Below, in pieces: positions 33,990 to 43,770 of a stretch of 64,000 nucleotides of DNA. Every line of letters starts with the position of its first letter. Within the stretch, counting starts at the first letter, position 1. Source of the stretch: Neomegalonema sp. (GTDB lineage Bacteria; Pseudomonadota; Alphaproteobacteria; Rhodobacterales; Rhodobacteraceae); contig NZ_JAQTXI010000002.1 of the NCBI RefSeq assembly GCF_028688855.1, positions 124,001-188,000 on the forward strand. Reading direction: 5' to 3'. A model generated the notes under the pieces. It searched no databases. It saw only the letters and a program-made list of their open reading frames with translations, and was not told where the DNA came from. The position numbers were made by a program, and so were the translations under genes.

Positions 33990-35366
33990 TCAGAGATCGA
34001 AGATCTTGCCGGGGTTCAGAATCCCCTCCGGATCCAGGGCCTTCTTCAGGCGCGCCATGACCTCGACCGCCTCGCCCATCTCCTCGCGCAGATAGGCCGC
34101 CTTGCCCAGACCCACGCCATGTTCGCCGGTGCAGGTGCCGCCCACCTCGACGGCCCGGCGCACCATGCTCGAATTGATCCGCGCGACCGCCTCCATCTCC
34201 TCCGGGCTGTCGGGGTCCACGGCGAAGACGACATGGAAATTCCCGTCGCCGACATGGCCGAGAATCGCCGCAGGGACAGGGCAGCCCTCCAGGAGCGCCC
34301 GCGCATGCAGGACGCTCCCCGCCAGCTCCGAGACCGGCACGCAGACGTCCGAAGTCCAGCCCTTCGCGCCCGGCCTCTGCCCGACCACCGCATGATAGGC
34401 CTGATGCCGCGCCTTCCAGAGGCGGTTGCGCTCCTCGGGCGAGGCGGCCCAGGCGAAGTCTTCGCCGCCGAACTCCCGGACGATCCCGCCCGCAAGCTCC
34501 ACCTGCTCGGCGACGCTCGCCGGAGAGCCGTGGAACTCGAAGGCGAGCGTATCGCGCAGAGGCAGGTCGAGGCGCGCATGGCGGTTCACGGCGGCGATCA
34601 GGCCGCGGTCCATCAGCTCCATGCGGGCGACGGGAATCCCGTGCTGGATGATCGCCATGGCGGCCTCCACCGCCTGGACCACATCCGGGAAGGAGCAGAG
34701 CGCCGCCGAAATCCGGGAGGGAATCCCGTGCAGACGCAAGGTGATCTCGGCGATCACCCCCAGCGTGCCCTCCGAGCCGACGAAGAGCCGCGTCAGATCG
34801 TAGCCCGCCGAGGACTTGCGCGCCCGAGAGCCCGTGCGGATGATCCGGCCGTCCGCCAGCACCACGGTCAGGGCCAGCACGTTTTCGCGCATGGTCCCGT
34901 AACGCACGGCGTTGGTGCCGGAGGCCCGCGTGGCCGTCATGCCGCCGAGGGTGGCGTCGGCGCCCGGATCGATGGGGAAGAACAGGCCCTGATCGCGCAG
35001 ATCCGCATTGAGCCGCTCGCGCGTCACGCCCGCCTGGACCGTGCAGTCGAGATCCCCCGGACTGACCCGCAGGATGGCGTCCATCCGCGTCAGATCCAGA
35101 GAGATCCCGCCGCGGACCGCGATCAGATGCCCCTCCAGAGAACTCCCGGCGCCGAAGGGAATCACGGGAACCCGGAAGGCCGCGCAGAGCGACAGAAGCG
35201 CCGCGACCTCCTCCGTGGAGCGGGCGAAGACCACGCCGTCCGGCGGAGGCCCCCGGTGATGGGACTCCCCATGCGCATGTTGCGCGCGCGCCGCGGCGGC
35301 GGTCGTGAAGCCCTCGCCGAAGCGCGCGGCCAGAGCCGCCGCCAGATCCGCAGGAAGATCGCTCAT
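33990..35366 (-). CDS. FAD-binding oxidase, D-lactate/2-hydroxyacid dehydrogenase type
   Basis: 458 residues. A PCMH-type FAD domain (VIPFGAGSSLEGHLIAVRGG, then PGADATLGGM and FVGSEGTLGVI) is followed by the C-terminal cap, with LGHVGDGNFH and GEHGVGLGK near the end. These are the landmarks of GlcD/DLD flavoproteins oxidising D-2-hydroxyacids. The exact acid is not identifiable. It is the last gene of a leftward run that begins with the flavin reductase gene, 59 bases after the isomerase gene. Confidence 0.88.
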   Translation of the reverse strand: MSDLPADLAAALAARFGEGFTTAAAARAQHAHGESHHRGPPPDGVVFARSTEEVAALLSLCAAFRVPVIPFGAGSSLEGHLIAVRGGISLDLTRMDAILRVSPGDLDCTVQAGVTRERLNADLRDQGLFFPIDPGADATLGGMTATRASGTNAVRYGTMRENVLALTVVLADGRIIRTGSRARKSSAGYDLTRLFVGSEGTLGVIAEITLRLHGIPSRISAALCSFPDVVQAVEAAMAIIQHGIPVARMELMDRGLIAAVNRHARLDLPLRDTLAFEFHGSPASVAEQVELAGGIVREFGGEDFAWAASPEERNRLWKARHQAYHAVVGQRPGAKGWTSDVCVPVSELAGSVLHARALLEGCPVPAAILGHVGDGNFHVVFAVDPDSPEEMEAVARINSSMVRRAVEVGGTCTGEHGVGLGKAAYLREEMGEAVEVMARLKKALDPEGILNPGKIFDL

Positions 35367-35425
35367 GTTCCGCGCCCTCCCCGGCGCCGGTCGGGACAAG
35401 CCCGGAAAGGGTCGAAGGCGCCGCC

Positions 35426-36040
35426 TCAGGCGGCTTTCGCGACGCGGGACAGATGGCGCTCCAGGAAGAACAGATTGTCCTGTCCCCAATAGAGCTCGCC
35501 CTCCAGAAGATGAGTCGGAATCCCGAAGACTCCCGCCGAACGGGCCAGGTCGAGGTTCTCGCTCCAGGCCTTCCGGACCCGCTCGCCCCGAGCCTCGGCT
35601 TCGAGGGCCTCGGCGTCAAGGCCAGCCGCGCTCAGGAGGCCGCTCCGGACCCGAGCGTCTCCGATGTCGAGGCCCTCCTCCCAGAAGGCCTTCTGGAGGA
35701 TCCGCGTCGGAGCGATCCAGTCCTCGCCGCGCGCGAGGGCCGCCAGAACCACGAAATTCGCCGGAGAGGGATCGGAGAGCCCCGTCCGCCCTTCGAGCTT
35801 CAGCGTCTTGCCGCGGAGCTCGGCCCAGCGGCGCAGATCCTTGAACCAGTAGGCGCGGCGGACCTCGGGCCGGTTGCGGGAGTAGATCCCCCCGTTCTCC
35901 TCGATCAGGGAGATCGGGCGAGGATCGAGGCGCGCGCCGTAACGCGCCGAAAGCTCCAGAAGAGGGTCGAGCCCGAGATAGGCCCAGGGAGACCCCAGAC
36001 CGAAGAAATATCCGATGACCGCCATGGGCTTCGCTTTCAT
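35426..36040 (-). CDS. DsbA-family 2-hydroxychromene-2-carboxylate isomerase-like protein
   Basis: 204 residues with a thioredoxin-like fold. YFFGLGSPWAYLG is the glutathione-site region of HCCA isomerases, with serine where DsbA has its first cysteine. GVFGIPTHLLEGELYWGQD is the cis-proline and C-terminal signature. Members are glutathione-dependent isomerases in aromatic catabolism, but many have other unknown roles. Its ATG overlaps the stop of the TetR gene. Confidence 0.85.
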   Translation of the reverse strand: MKAKPMAVIGYFFGLGSPWAYLGLDPLLELSARYGARLDPRPISLIEENGGIYSRNRPEVRRAYWFKDLRRWAELRGKTLKLEGRTGLSDPSPANFVVLAALARGEDWIAPTRILQKAFWEEGLDIGDARVRSGLLSAAGLDAEALEAEARGERVRKAWSENLDLARSAGVFGIPTHLLEGELYWGQDNLFFLERHLSRVAKAA

Positions 36041-36603
36041 GTCTGCTTCTGTTGGAGAGACCATTCGAGGACGTCGAGCGCGCAGTCCCGCGAGGTCTCG
36101 ACGAATGACGGATCGCGATGGACCGCCACGCTCGCCAGCGCGCCTTCGTAGAGCAGGGCCAGATGCCCCGCCGTCCGGGGCGAGGAGATCCCCGCCTCGG
36201 AGAGGATGCGGGCGAAGATCTCGCGCACCGCCGTCTTGTGCGTCCGCGCGATGGCCGACACGCGCTCGGATTCGCCATGCTCCGCGACGGCCAGCGCGAA
36301 GGCGCAGCCGCGGAACTCCGGAGCGTCGGCCTTGGCGCGCAACTGGTCGAAGATCGCGCCCAGCCGCGCCCGAGGCCCCGAAACGCCCTCCAGAGCCGCC
36401 TTCAGCGCCTCCAGCACGCGTTCGTGGCGCTCGCTCAGACAGGCGGCGACCAGATGCTCCTTCGAGGGGAAATGGCGGTAGAGCGTGGCCTTGGCCACGC
36501 CCGCCTCCGCGATGATGCGGTCCACGCCGACGGCCCGCACGCCCTCCCGGTAGAACAGGGCGCCGGCCACGCTCAGAATGCCTTCTCGGACGGGAGATCT
36601 CAT
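36037..36603 (-). CDS. TetR-family transcriptional regulator
   Basis: 188 residues. The N-terminal helix-turn-helix reads FYREGVRAVGVDRIIAEAGV followed by KATLYRHFPSKEHLV, the TetR pattern. The helical ligand domain contains CAFALAVAEHGE. It is coupled to the isomerase gene by ATGA and lies 20 bases after the ketopantoate-reductase-like gene, so it is within the transcript rather than divergent; it probably regulates this operon or its own segment. Confidence 0.92.
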   Translation of the reverse strand: MRSPVREGILSVAGALFYREGVRAVGVDRIIAEAGVAKATLYRHFPSKEHLVAACLSERHERVLEALKAALEGVSGPRARLGAIFDQLRAKADAPEFRGCAFALAVAEHGESERVSAIARTHKTAVREIFARILSEAGISSPRTAGHLALLYEGALASVAVHRDPSFVETSRDCALDVLEWSLQQKQT

Positions 36604-36623
36604 GAATGTCCTGCACTGAAGCT

Positions 36624-37604
36624 TCAGGCCGCCGCCTGCGCGAAACGGTCGGCGAGGGCGCGCAAGGCGCCGAAATCCGCTCCTGTGCGGGTCAGCTCCG
36701 CCGCCGCCTCCTGAGCCGCCGCGTTATAGGGCGTCCCGACGCCATGCGCACGCCCCAGAAGCACGATCTCGCCGTTGAGATAATCCACCTCGTGGGGCGC
36801 GCCCCGCGCGACGCTCTGCCAGGTCGATTGTCCCGAAGGAGATCCCGGAGCCTTCGACCAGCCCGCAAGGCTCACGCGCCGCTCCGAGGGATCGGAGACC
36901 TCATGGCCCGCCGCCCTGAGCACCCGCGCCGCCTCCTCCGAGAGCGCCGCGCCGAAGGCCGCCGCGCTTTCGGGATCGGCGTCGAAGAGCTCGACCACGT
37001 TCCTGACGTTGTGCAGCAGCTTGGCCGCCTTCCAGCGCGGGATGTCGGCGCGGGCCTCGGCGATGTAATCCGCCTTGACCAGATCCGCGGCGAGGCCCTC
37101 GGCGAGGGCGTCGAGGCCGCCGGGATAGCGCCCGAGCGTCACGACGCCCGCCTGGGGATGTCCGAAACAGGAGACCTCGCCCGTCTGCGTGTAGACGGAG
37201 GGCGTCAGGATGCTGGCGCCGTAGACCCGCGCGAAGCGGCGCAGCGCGATGGTCTCCGCCGCAAGGCCGTTCTGGAAGGTCACGATGGGCAGGCTTCCGC
37301 CCGCCGTTCCGCCCTCGCGCAGGGGACGCCGCGCCCAGAAGGCCGTCGCCGCCTCCACGTCCTGGGTCTTGACCGTGAGCAGCAGGACGTCTCCGGCCGA
37401 AAGCTCCGGAGGCTCCTCCGCGTCGAAGGCGTTCAGCCGCAGATCGCGCGCGCCGGAAGGGCGCCGATAGGTCAGGCCCTGAGCCCGGATATGGGCGATC
37501 TGGGCGCCGCGCCCCACGAGGGCGTAAGGAACCCCCGCTTCCTCGAATTGCGCGGCGAGGCTCGCGCCCACGGCGCCCGCGCCGATGATCACATGACGGG
37601 TCAT
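36624..37604 (-). CDS. ketopantoate reductase (PanE/ApbA) family oxidoreductase
   Basis: 326 residues. The Rossmann start is VIIGAGAVGASLAAQF, TVKTQD holds the conserved Lys region, and FQNGLA and the C-terminal helical domain (WKAAKLLHNVRN, Lys) match the family. Because it sits among sulfur-type oxygenases rather than vitamin genes, it is probably a dedicated 2-ketoacid reductase and not the pantothenate enzyme; that is inference. Confidence 0.85.
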   Translation of the reverse strand: MTRHVIIGAGAVGASLAAQFEEAGVPYALVGRGAQIAHIRAQGLTYRRPSGARDLRLNAFDAEEPPELSAGDVLLLTVKTQDVEAATAFWARRPLREGGTAGGSLPIVTFQNGLAAETIALRRFARVYGASILTPSVYTQTGEVSCFGHPQAGVVTLGRYPGGLDALAEGLAADLVKADYIAEARADIPRWKAAKLLHNVRNVVELFDADPESAAAFGAALSEEAARVLRAAGHEVSDPSERRVSLAGWSKAPGSPSGQSTWQSVARGAPHEVDYLNGEIVLLGRAHGVGTPYNAAAQEAAAELTRTGADFGALRALADRFAQAAA

Positions 37605-37638
37605 AGGGGAAACTCCTGAGAAGGATCCGGGAGGAAGG

Positions 37639-38844
37639 TCACGCCGTGAGCCCGATCCGGCTCGCGGGAAGAGCCTGAGGAGGAGGCGCCGAAGCTGCGA
37701 AGGACGCCCGTCCCAGCATCGCCAGCACCACGTCTTCCTGAGGCGCATGGACCAGCGTGGATTGCAGGTCGCGGAAGGGGCGCTCCAGATCATTGTCGGC
37801 GCTCAGGCCCGGATTGCCCAGAGCCCCCACCGCCAGACGCGCCGCGCCGAGAATCTGGCGTCCGGCGAGAATCCGCGCCCGCAAGAGGGCTTCGGGCTGA
37901 TCGGCGGCCTGCTCCAGATTCTGGAAGATCAGCTGTTCGGCGCCCGAGATCAGGAGATCGATCTCGCCCGCCAGGCCGATGAAGCGTTCCGTCCGCGCCA
38001 GAGGATGGCCGAGATTCCCCGGAACCCGCTCATGCGCGAAGCGGAGGAAGCCCTCCTGAAGCCTCCGGGCCGCCCCGAGATAGAGCGCCGTCAGAGCCAG
38101 GCCGGAGGCGGCGCCGAGCCGGTTGTCCTGCTGGCCGAGGCCGCTCTCGACGAGGCCGAGCACGTCCTCATGCGGAATCTCGACCTCCGAGAACTCCACG
38201 TCATGCGAACAGGTGGCCCGCATGCCGAGGCTGCGCCAGGTCTCGCGGACCTCGATCCCCGGCGCCGAGCCCGGAACCACGAAGCTGCCCACCCGCGCCG
38301 GAGATTCGTCGGTGCGCGCCCAGACGATCAGATAGGTCAGGCCCGTGGATCCCGTCACGAAGCGTTTCGTCCCGGAGATCGACCAGCCCCGCGCCGTGCG
38401 TCGGGCGATGGTCTCCGGCAGGCCGCCCCGCGCCGGAGAGCCAAGGTCAGGCTCGACGCGGGCGGCGTTGATCAGCACCGGCTGCGCGCGCGCCTCGGCC
38501 AGAATCCGGTGATACAGCGGTTCGGGCCAGAGGTCGCCCTCCGCCTGGCGATGATGCGTGAACATCGTCATCGCGGCGATCAGCGCCACGGAGGGATCTC
38601 CCCGCCCGAGAGCGGTCAGGATCCGCGCGGTCTCGACGAGGGAGGCCCCGGCGCCGCCGTAGCGCCGCCCCACCGGAGCCTCGAGGGCGCCGCTGGCGTG
38701 GACGGCCCGCACGCCCTCCCAGGGGAAGGCGCCCGAGGCGTCCGCCGCCGGAGCCGCCGCAGCCAGAGCGGCGGAGAGTCCGTCCAGGTCCTCGGCGGAG
38801 AGGCCGCCGCTGCGCGCCGCGGCGCGTCTGGCCGGGGCGCTCAT
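37639..38844 (-). CDS. acyl-CoA dehydrogenase-like flavoprotein, SfnB type
   Basis: 401 residues. Acyl-CoA dehydrogenase fold: GGAGASLVETARILTALGRGD, SGTKRFVTGS and a C-terminal helical domain. The resemblance is to the SfnB/DszC-like monooxygenase subgroup found with LLM enzymes in sulfone and sulfonate use, where FMNH2 oxygenation rather than dehydrogenation is catalysed. Its ATG overlaps the stop of the SsuD-like gene, supporting joint action on one substrate. Confidence 0.85.
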   Translation of the reverse strand: MSAPARRAAARSGGLSAEDLDGLSAALAAAAPAADASGAFPWEGVRAVHASGALEAPVGRRYGGAGASLVETARILTALGRGDPSVALIAAMTMFTHHRQAEGDLWPEPLYHRILAEARAQPVLINAARVEPDLGSPARGGLPETIARRTARGWSISGTKRFVTGSTGLTYLIVWARTDESPARVGSFVVPGSAPGIEVRETWRSLGMRATCSHDVEFSEVEIPHEDVLGLVESGLGQQDNRLGAASGLALTALYLGAARRLQEGFLRFAHERVPGNLGHPLARTERFIGLAGEIDLLISGAEQLIFQNLEQAADQPEALLRARILAGRQILGAARLAVGALGNPGLSADNDLERPFRDLQSTLVHAPQEDVVLAMLGRASFAASAPPPQALPASRIGLTA

Positions 38845-39938
38845 GCGACGGCCTGGGAGGATTCGCGCGCCGCCAGAATCGAACGCACCAGAGGCAGGAC
38901 GTAACGTCCGTAATCCACGGCGTCGTTGAAGTTGTCATAGCCGCGGATCGAGATCAGGTCCGCCCCGAGATCCACGTAATCCACGATGGACTCCGCGATG
39001 GTCTGCGGCGAGCCCACCAGAGCCGTCGAGGCGCCCCGCGCATTGGTGGCCGTGACGGTCGGATACCAGAGCGCGCGGTCCTGCACCTCGCCGCGTTTCG
39101 CGATCTCCAGCAGGCGCTGCGAGCCGACGTTCTGCGGCGCGCCCTCGGAGAAGGGGCGGCGCGCGAGGTTCTTCTCGGCGTTGGCCTTCAGGCTGTCGAG
39201 CACGCGATGGGCCTTGGCCCAGGCGAGGTCTTCGGTCTCGGCGAGGATGGGCCGGAAGGTCACCCAGATGCGCGGACGATCCGTGCGGCCGGATTTCTCG
39301 GCGGCGGCGTGGATCTTCCGGATCTGCTCCTTCGTCTCGGCAAGGGGCTCGCCCCAGAGGCCGAAGATGTCCGCCAGAGATCCGCCGACCCGATAGGCCG
39401 CATCCGAGGAGCCGCCCACCGAAACGGGAATCCGGCGCTTCGCGGGCAGCACCGCATTGCTGAAGCCCTTGAAGCGATAATGCTCGCCTTCGAAGTCGAA
39501 GGGCTCCGAGGAGGACCAGGCCCGCCGGAGGATGCGGATGTATTCCTCGAGGCGCTCGTAACGCTCCTCCTTGTTCAGGAAGTCGCCTTCGCGCGCCTGC
39601 TCGACGTCGTCGCCGCCCGCGATGAAATGCACCACCACGCGTCCGCCGCTGAGCTGGTCCAGGGTGGCGAGGGCTCTGGCCGCCACCGTCGGATAGACCG
39701 TGTTCGGACGCAGCGCGATGATCGGACGCACGCGCTTCGTATGAGCCGCCACCGTCGCGCCGAGCGTGAAGGGGTCGAAGGAGGAGGAGTGATAGGGCAG
39801 AAGCGTGTAGTCGAAGCCCGCGTCGTCCAGAGCCCGCGCGTAGCGGATCAGATAGGCGAGGTCGACGGGCGCGCCCGGCTGGGGATCCAGATCGCTGGAG
39901 GCGTTCGGAAAGGTCGCGCTGATGAATTCGACGGTCAT
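38841..39938 (-). CDS. SsuD-like FMNH2-dependent alkanesulfonate monooxygenase
   Basis: 365 residues. LLM barrel with the SsuD pattern: LATLDQLSGGRVVVHFIAGG, RAWSSSEPFDFEGEHYRFKG and VSVGGSSDAAYRVG. Family members cleave sulfite from alkanesulfonates with FMNH2 and O2. The flavin reductase gene lies 57 bases upstream and would supply FMNH2; no SsuABC-type sulfonate importer is adjacent. The start is ATG before TVEFISATF. Confidence 0.9.
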   Translation of the reverse strand: MTVEFISATFPNASSDLDPQPGAPVDLAYLIRYARALDDAGFDYTLLPYHSSSFDPFTLGATVAAHTKRVRPIIALRPNTVYPTVAARALATLDQLSGGRVVVHFIAGGDDVEQAREGDFLNKEERYERLEEYIRILRRAWSSSEPFDFEGEHYRFKGFSNAVLPAKRRIPVSVGGSSDAAYRVGGSLADIFGLWGEPLAETKEQIRKIHAAAEKSGRTDRPRIWVTFRPILAETEDLAWAKAHRVLDSLKANAEKNLARRPFSEGAPQNVGSQRLLEIAKRGEVQDRALWYPTVTATNARGASTALVGSPQTIAESIVDYVDLGADLISIRGYDNFNDAVDYGRYVLPLVRSILAARESSQAVA

Positions 39939-39995
39939 GGAGGGCCTCCGGTCCTGTCGGGTTCGGGGAAAGGGGGGCTTGGAGCCGCGCGGAAG

Positions 39996-40508
39996 TCAGA
40001 CGAAGGAGCCGTAGCTCCCTTCGGCGTAGATCAGGGGCGCGCCGGAGCCGATCCGAAGAGCGCGCACCCTGCCGAAGATCAGGGCGTGGCTATGGCGCTC
40101 CACGATTTCCTCCACCTCGCAATCGGCGGCGAAAAGCGCATGGATCAGAGCGGGCGCGCCCGTCGCGAGGGTGGTCCATTCCGCGCCTTCGTAGCGCGCC
40201 GGACCCTGAATCCCGCCCTGGCCGGAGAAGCGTTCCGCGACGAAACGCTGCGATTCGGACAGGGCGTTGATGCAGAAGACTCCGGTTTCGCGCAACTCGC
40301 GCCATGCGGAGGAACCGCGATTCAGGCTGACCGTCATCACCGGAGGCGCCACCGAAAAGGATTGCGCCGAAGTGACGGTCGCGCCGGTGCGCCGGTCGCC
40401 GGAGCCGGTCGTCACGACGGAGACGCCGCCGGCCAGACGCCGCAAGGCGCGCTTCATGTCTTCTCCGTCAGGGGCGAAGGAGTTCGGCGGCGTCACGGAT
40501 ATGTTCAT
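39996..40508 (-). CDS. NAD(P)H:flavin reductase (HpaC/SnaC type)
   Basis: 170 residues. Flavin-reductase-like split barrel: MKRALRRLAGGVSVVTTG, then GATVTSAQSFSVAPPVMTVSLNRGS, FCINALSESQRFVAERF and the FGRVRALRIGSGAPLIY end. It makes free FMNH2 for LLM enzymes. It is the only flavin reductase in the window while five LLM genes surround it, so it may serve all of them. The start ATG has AGGA eight bases upstream; upstream codons in the same frame are not conserved-looking. Confidence 0.9.
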   Translation of the reverse strand: MNISVTPPNSFAPDGEDMKRALRRLAGGVSVVTTGSGDRRTGATVTSAQSFSVAPPVMTVSLNRGSSAWRELRETGVFCINALSESQRFVAERFSGQGGIQGPARYEGAEWTTLATGAPALIHALFAADCEVEEIVERHSHALIFGRVRALRIGSGAPLIYAEGSYGSFV

Positions 40509-40569
40509 GTTCGAATCCTGAAGTCGTTGCGAGCGGGCTGATGAAACAGACATGACATCCCGTCCATTT

Positions 40570-40610
40570 CGTCCAATCATTAGAAATCATTTTCTTATGT
40601 TTCGGGATCA
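40570..40610. promoter_or_regulatory. conserved upstream block 1, copy B
   Basis: CGTCCAATCATTAGAAATCA followed by TTTTCTTATGT; it matches 33617-33657 almost base for base over the first 31 positions. It lies 62 bases upstream of the flavin reductase start. Likely operator or promoter for the leftward genes. Confidence 0.62.
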
Positions 40611-40786
40611 TCATGATGTGAAGGGCGAATTCATCTTCGCATGCTCGAATAATTTCTTCGAATGTTCACCCACGGGATCCAGTCTGGCGGGAATTCGCGC
40701 CCTGTTTCAGGCAAGAGGCGCAGGGCGTTTCATCTCCGGAAGGCGGATGCTCTTGCGGATGCCGGGGGCAGCCTAGCCGGGATTCG

Positions 40787-40849
40787 GGCGAAAGAGAAAG
40801 ACCTGTCTTTCTATTTTTTCGTCAGATCCATAGAAGGATTCGAGATGGA
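40787..40849. repeat. conserved upstream block 2, copy B, with 16-bp palindrome
   Basis: 63 bases nearly identical to 33836-33898. It contains the perfect palindrome GAAAGAC-CT-GTCTTTC at 40796-40811 followed by CTATTTTTTC and ATCCATAGAAGGATTCGAGA. Confidence 0.82.
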
Positions 40850-41051
40850 GGTTTCTGGAATCCCGGATGGCGGCGGAGATCTCCGGTCAGGACGGATCGG
40901 CGGCCTTCCGGGGACCGCCTCGCGATCTCTCGTCAGGGCGCTCGCCGGGACGCATCGCCCGACGGAGGGAATCCGGGGTCGTCTCCGGCCCTGCCCGACA
41001 GGGCTTGCGGAGAGACGGTCCATCCTGCCGCATCGCATGAGGGCCGCAGGG

Positions 41052-41069
41052 CGTCCAATGATTTGATCC
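41052..41069. promoter_or_regulatory. third CGTCCAAT element
   Basis: CGTCCAATGATTTGATCC shares the first 12 positions with blocks at 33617 and 40570, apart from the one variable base. It may be an extra binding site for the same regulator, here nearer the rightward operon. Confidence 0.4.
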
Positions 41070-41384
41070 GCTTTCATCATGCGAAAATATCATTTCAAAT
41101 ACGATCAGATCCGCCGCTCATTCCGGTTTGCGCTGCGCTGCGCTCTGAAAGATCAGGCTTTTTCGCGCCTCCGGGGCGCGGCCTCTCCGAGAGGGGCCCT
41201 GCGACGGGAGATTCCGTGAATATCCATGATAATAAAGCAATATCAGATGGATGATCCGGAAGATCACATTCCTGATCGCGCCGGATGACGCCGCCTCCCC
41301 CTCTTTACAGGGGTTTCCGGCCGCATAAGATCCCCAGACGCAGATTCTCCCTCTCATGCTTTTTTGTGAAAAAGAGACCCGAAA

Positions 41385-42383
41385 ATGGGATATGAAATCG
41401 GCCTGCTGGACAAAAGCCCCGTCGCGCCCGGCGCCTCTCCTGCGGAGGCTCTGGCGCTGAGCGTCGCCTACGCCAGGCGCGCCGACGAACTGGGCTACAG
41501 CCGCCTCTGGCTGGCCGAGCATCATGGCTTTCCGGGCCTCGCCAGCGCCGCCCCCGAGGTGCTGGCCGCGCATCTCCTCGCCAGGACGCGGCGCATCCGG
41601 ATCGGATCGGGCGGCGTGCTGCTCCAGCATTACAGCCCCTACAAGGTCGCCGAGATCTTCGGCGTGCTGGCCAGTCTCGCGCCGGGGCGGGTGGATCTCG
41701 GGATCGGCAAGTCTCCGGGCGGATTCCCCTTCAGCACGCAAGCCCTGCGCGGCTTCGCCTCTCCGGCGGCGCCCCGTGAGGATTTCGCCAGGCGCCTGAC
41801 CGATCTCGACGCCTGGCTGCGCGGCGCTCCGCCTGAGGGCGCGCCCGCCGCCGAGGCCCTGCCCCGCGCGGAGGTCCTCCCCGAACGCATCCTGCTCGGC
41901 GCCAGCGTCGAGAGCGCCGAACTCGCGGCGCGGCTGGGCTGGAGCTTCACCTACGCCGGGCATCACGACGGCGATCCCGCAGCCGTCGAGCGCAGCCTCG
42001 CCGCCTACGAGGCCATTGCGGGCGAGCGCCCCAAGCTGGCGCTTCTGGCGGTGGTGGCGCGCAGCCAGGCCGAGGCCGAGCGCCTCGCCGAGGGCGCGCG
42101 GGTCTTCCGCCTCACCCTGCCGAACGGACATGGCGTGAATCTCGGCTCGCCGGAGGGCGCGGAGGAATACGCCCGCCAACTCGGCGCCGAGGATTTCCAG
42201 ATCGTCGAAAAGCGCCCCGAGGCTCTGGTGGGCACGCCCGAGAAGGTCCGCGCGCGGCTCGACGAGCTCAGCCGCCGCTTCGGGGTCAAGGAGTTCATCC
42301 TCGACAGCCCCATCGCCGAGGCCGCGCCGCGTCTGGCCGCCATCGAGCTTCTGGCGGGCGTTCCGGCTCAAGCCGCCGCCTGA
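41385..42383 (+). CDS. LLM flavin oxidoreductase, MsnO8/YtmO-like
   Basis: 332 residues. It begins [13 protein letters not shown] and has [19 protein letters not shown], the MsnO8/YtmO-like LLM pattern, then [21 protein letters not shown], with [16 protein letters not shown]. It is the first gene of the rightward operon and matches the position and family of ytmO in the Bacillus cysteine-derivative operon. Substrate unknown. The ribosome site is weak (AAGAGA), so translation might be regulated. Confidence 0.87.
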   Translation: MGYEIGLLDKSPVAPGASPAEALALSVAYARRADELGYSRLWLAEHHGFPGLASAAPEVLAAHLLARTRRIRIGSGGVLLQHYSPYKVAEIFGVLASLAPGRVDLGIGKSPGGFPFSTQALRGFASPAAPREDFARRLTDLDAWLRGAPPEGAPAAEALPRAEVLPERILLGASVESAELAARLGWSFTYAGHHDGDPAAVERSLAAYEAIAGERPKLALLAVVARSQAEAERLAEGARVFRLTLPNGHGVNLGSPEGAEEYARQLGAEDFQIVEKRPEALVGTPEKVRARLDELSRRFGVKEFILDSPIAEAAPRLAAIELLAGVPAQAAA

Positions 42384-42414
42384 TCCCCTGATCTTCAAGA
42401 CAAAGGACCGCGTC

Positions 42415-43770
42415 ATGAGCGCCGGAACCGCCCCTCGCAAGCTTTCCTTCGGCCTGATGCTCCATGGCGCCGGAGGCCACATGAATTCCTGGCGTCATCC
42501 CTCCGGGCCCGCCGACGCCAGCGTCAATCTCCCCTTCTACGTCGAGCAGACCCGCAAGGCCGAAGAAGCCGGATTCGCCTTCGTCTTCGTGGCGGACGGG
42601 CTCTACATCAACGAGAAATCCATTCCGCATTTCCTCAACCGCTTCGAGCCCCTGACGATCCTCTCGGCTCTGGCGGCGGTGACGACGCGGATCGGGCTGG
42701 TGGGCACGGTCTCGACCTCCTATTCCGACCCCTTCACCGTGGCCCGGCAATTCGCCTCTCTGGATCTGATCTCCGGCGGGCGGGCGGGCTGGAACGTGGT
42801 GACGACGCCTCTGGAGGGCTCGGGGCGCAATTACTCGCGGCCTCACCCCGAACACGCCCTGCGCTATGAAATCGCGGAGGAATATCTTCAGGCGACCCAA
42901 GGCCTCTGGGACAGCTGGGACGACGACGCCGTGATCCGCGACCGCGAGACGGGGCGCTTCTTCGATCCGGACAAGCTCCATCGCCTCGACCATAAAGGCC
43001 GCTTCTTCCAGATCGAAGGGCCGCTGAACGCGCCGCGCTCGAAGCAGGGTCAGACGGTGATCTTTCAGGCAGGAGCCTCCGACGCGGGAATTTCTCTGGC
43101 GGGGAGATATGGCGAGGCGATCTTCACCAACGCCGCCGATCTGGAGGAGGCCCGCGCCTTCCGCGCCCGCGTTCAGGACGCCGCCGTGGCTCATGGCCGC
43201 GCCCGCGAGGAGGTGAAGATCTATCCGGGGATCCACCCGATCACCGGCGCCACCCGCGAAGAGGCCGAAGCCAAATACGCCGCGATCCAGGCCCTCGTGA
43301 GCCTGGAGGAGGCCCTCGCCTATCTCGGGCGCTATTTCGATCATCACGACTTCACGCAATATGATCCTGACGCGCCTTTCCCCGAACTCGGCGAAATCGG
43401 ACGCAACAGCTTCCGCTCCACCACCGACCGCATCAAGGCCCGGGCCAGGGCGCGCGGCCTGAGCTTGCGTCAGGTCGCGCTGGAGGAGACTTCTCCGCGC
43501 AGCGCCTTCCTGGGTTCGGGCGCCGAGGTGGCGGAGGAAATCCTCCGCTGGCTCGACGGAGGCGCGGCGGACGGCTTCATCCTCGGCTTCGCGGTCTCGG
43601 CGGAGGGGCTGGAGGATTTCCTCCGCCATGTCCTGCCCGAACTGGAGGCCAGGGGCCGCTATGACCGCGCCGCTCCCGGCGAGACCCTGCGCGACCGGCT
43701 CGGCCTGCCCTTCAAGGTCAGCCGCCATGCGGCGCCCTCGGGCGAAGCCTCCCGGAGCCGCAGCGCATGA
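42415..43770 (+). CDS. LLM monooxygenase, NtaA/SnaA family (YtnJ-like)
   Basis: 451 residues. It has [20 protein letters not shown], the NtaA/SnaA/DszA hallmark, then [18 protein letters not shown] and [11 protein letters not shown] near the end. In the Bacillus S-alkylcysteine pathways an enzyme of this type oxidises the N-acetylated thioether so that the carbon-sulfur bond breaks. AAAGGACC lies upstream of the ATG, and its last bases overlap the deacylase start (ATGA). Confidence 0.9.
   Translation: MSAGTAPRKLSFGLMLHGAGGHMNSWRHPSGPADASVNLPFYVEQTRKAEEAGFAFVFVADGLYINEKSIPHFLNRFEPLTILSALAAVTTRIGLVGTVSTSYSDPFTVARQFASLDLISGGRAGWNVVTTPLEGSGRNYSRPHPEHALRYEIAEEYLQATQGLWDSWDDDAVIRDRETGRFFDPDKLHRLDHKGRFFQIEGPLNAPRSKQGQTVIFQAGASDAGISLAGRYGEAIFTNAADLEEARAFRARVQDAAVAHGRAREEVKIYPGIHPITGATREEAEAKYAAIQALVSLEEALAYLGRYFDHHDFTQYDPDAPFPELGEIGRNSFRSTTDRIKARARARGLSLRQVALEETSPRSAFLGSGAEVAEEILRWLDGGAADGFILGFAVSAEGLEDFLRHVLPELEARGRYDRAAPGETLRDRLGLPFKVSRHAAPSGEASRSRSA

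Larger units (their letters stand above)
40509..41384. other. 876-base divergent regulatory region
   Basis: The longest gap in the window, lying between the flavin-reductase operon (left) and the S-alkylcysteine-type operon (right). Short open frames here have no family features. It is AT-rich and contains the two conserved blocks (copies B), a third CGTCCAATGATTTGATCC at 41052-41069, and a small CTTTTT/AAAAAG dyad near 41359-41374 just before the right-hand start. Confidence 0.65.

Noticed and set aside
40509..41384. Riboswitch (SAM or other) before the organosulfur operon
   Set aside because: No consensus core could be matched by eye; only short dyads are seen.
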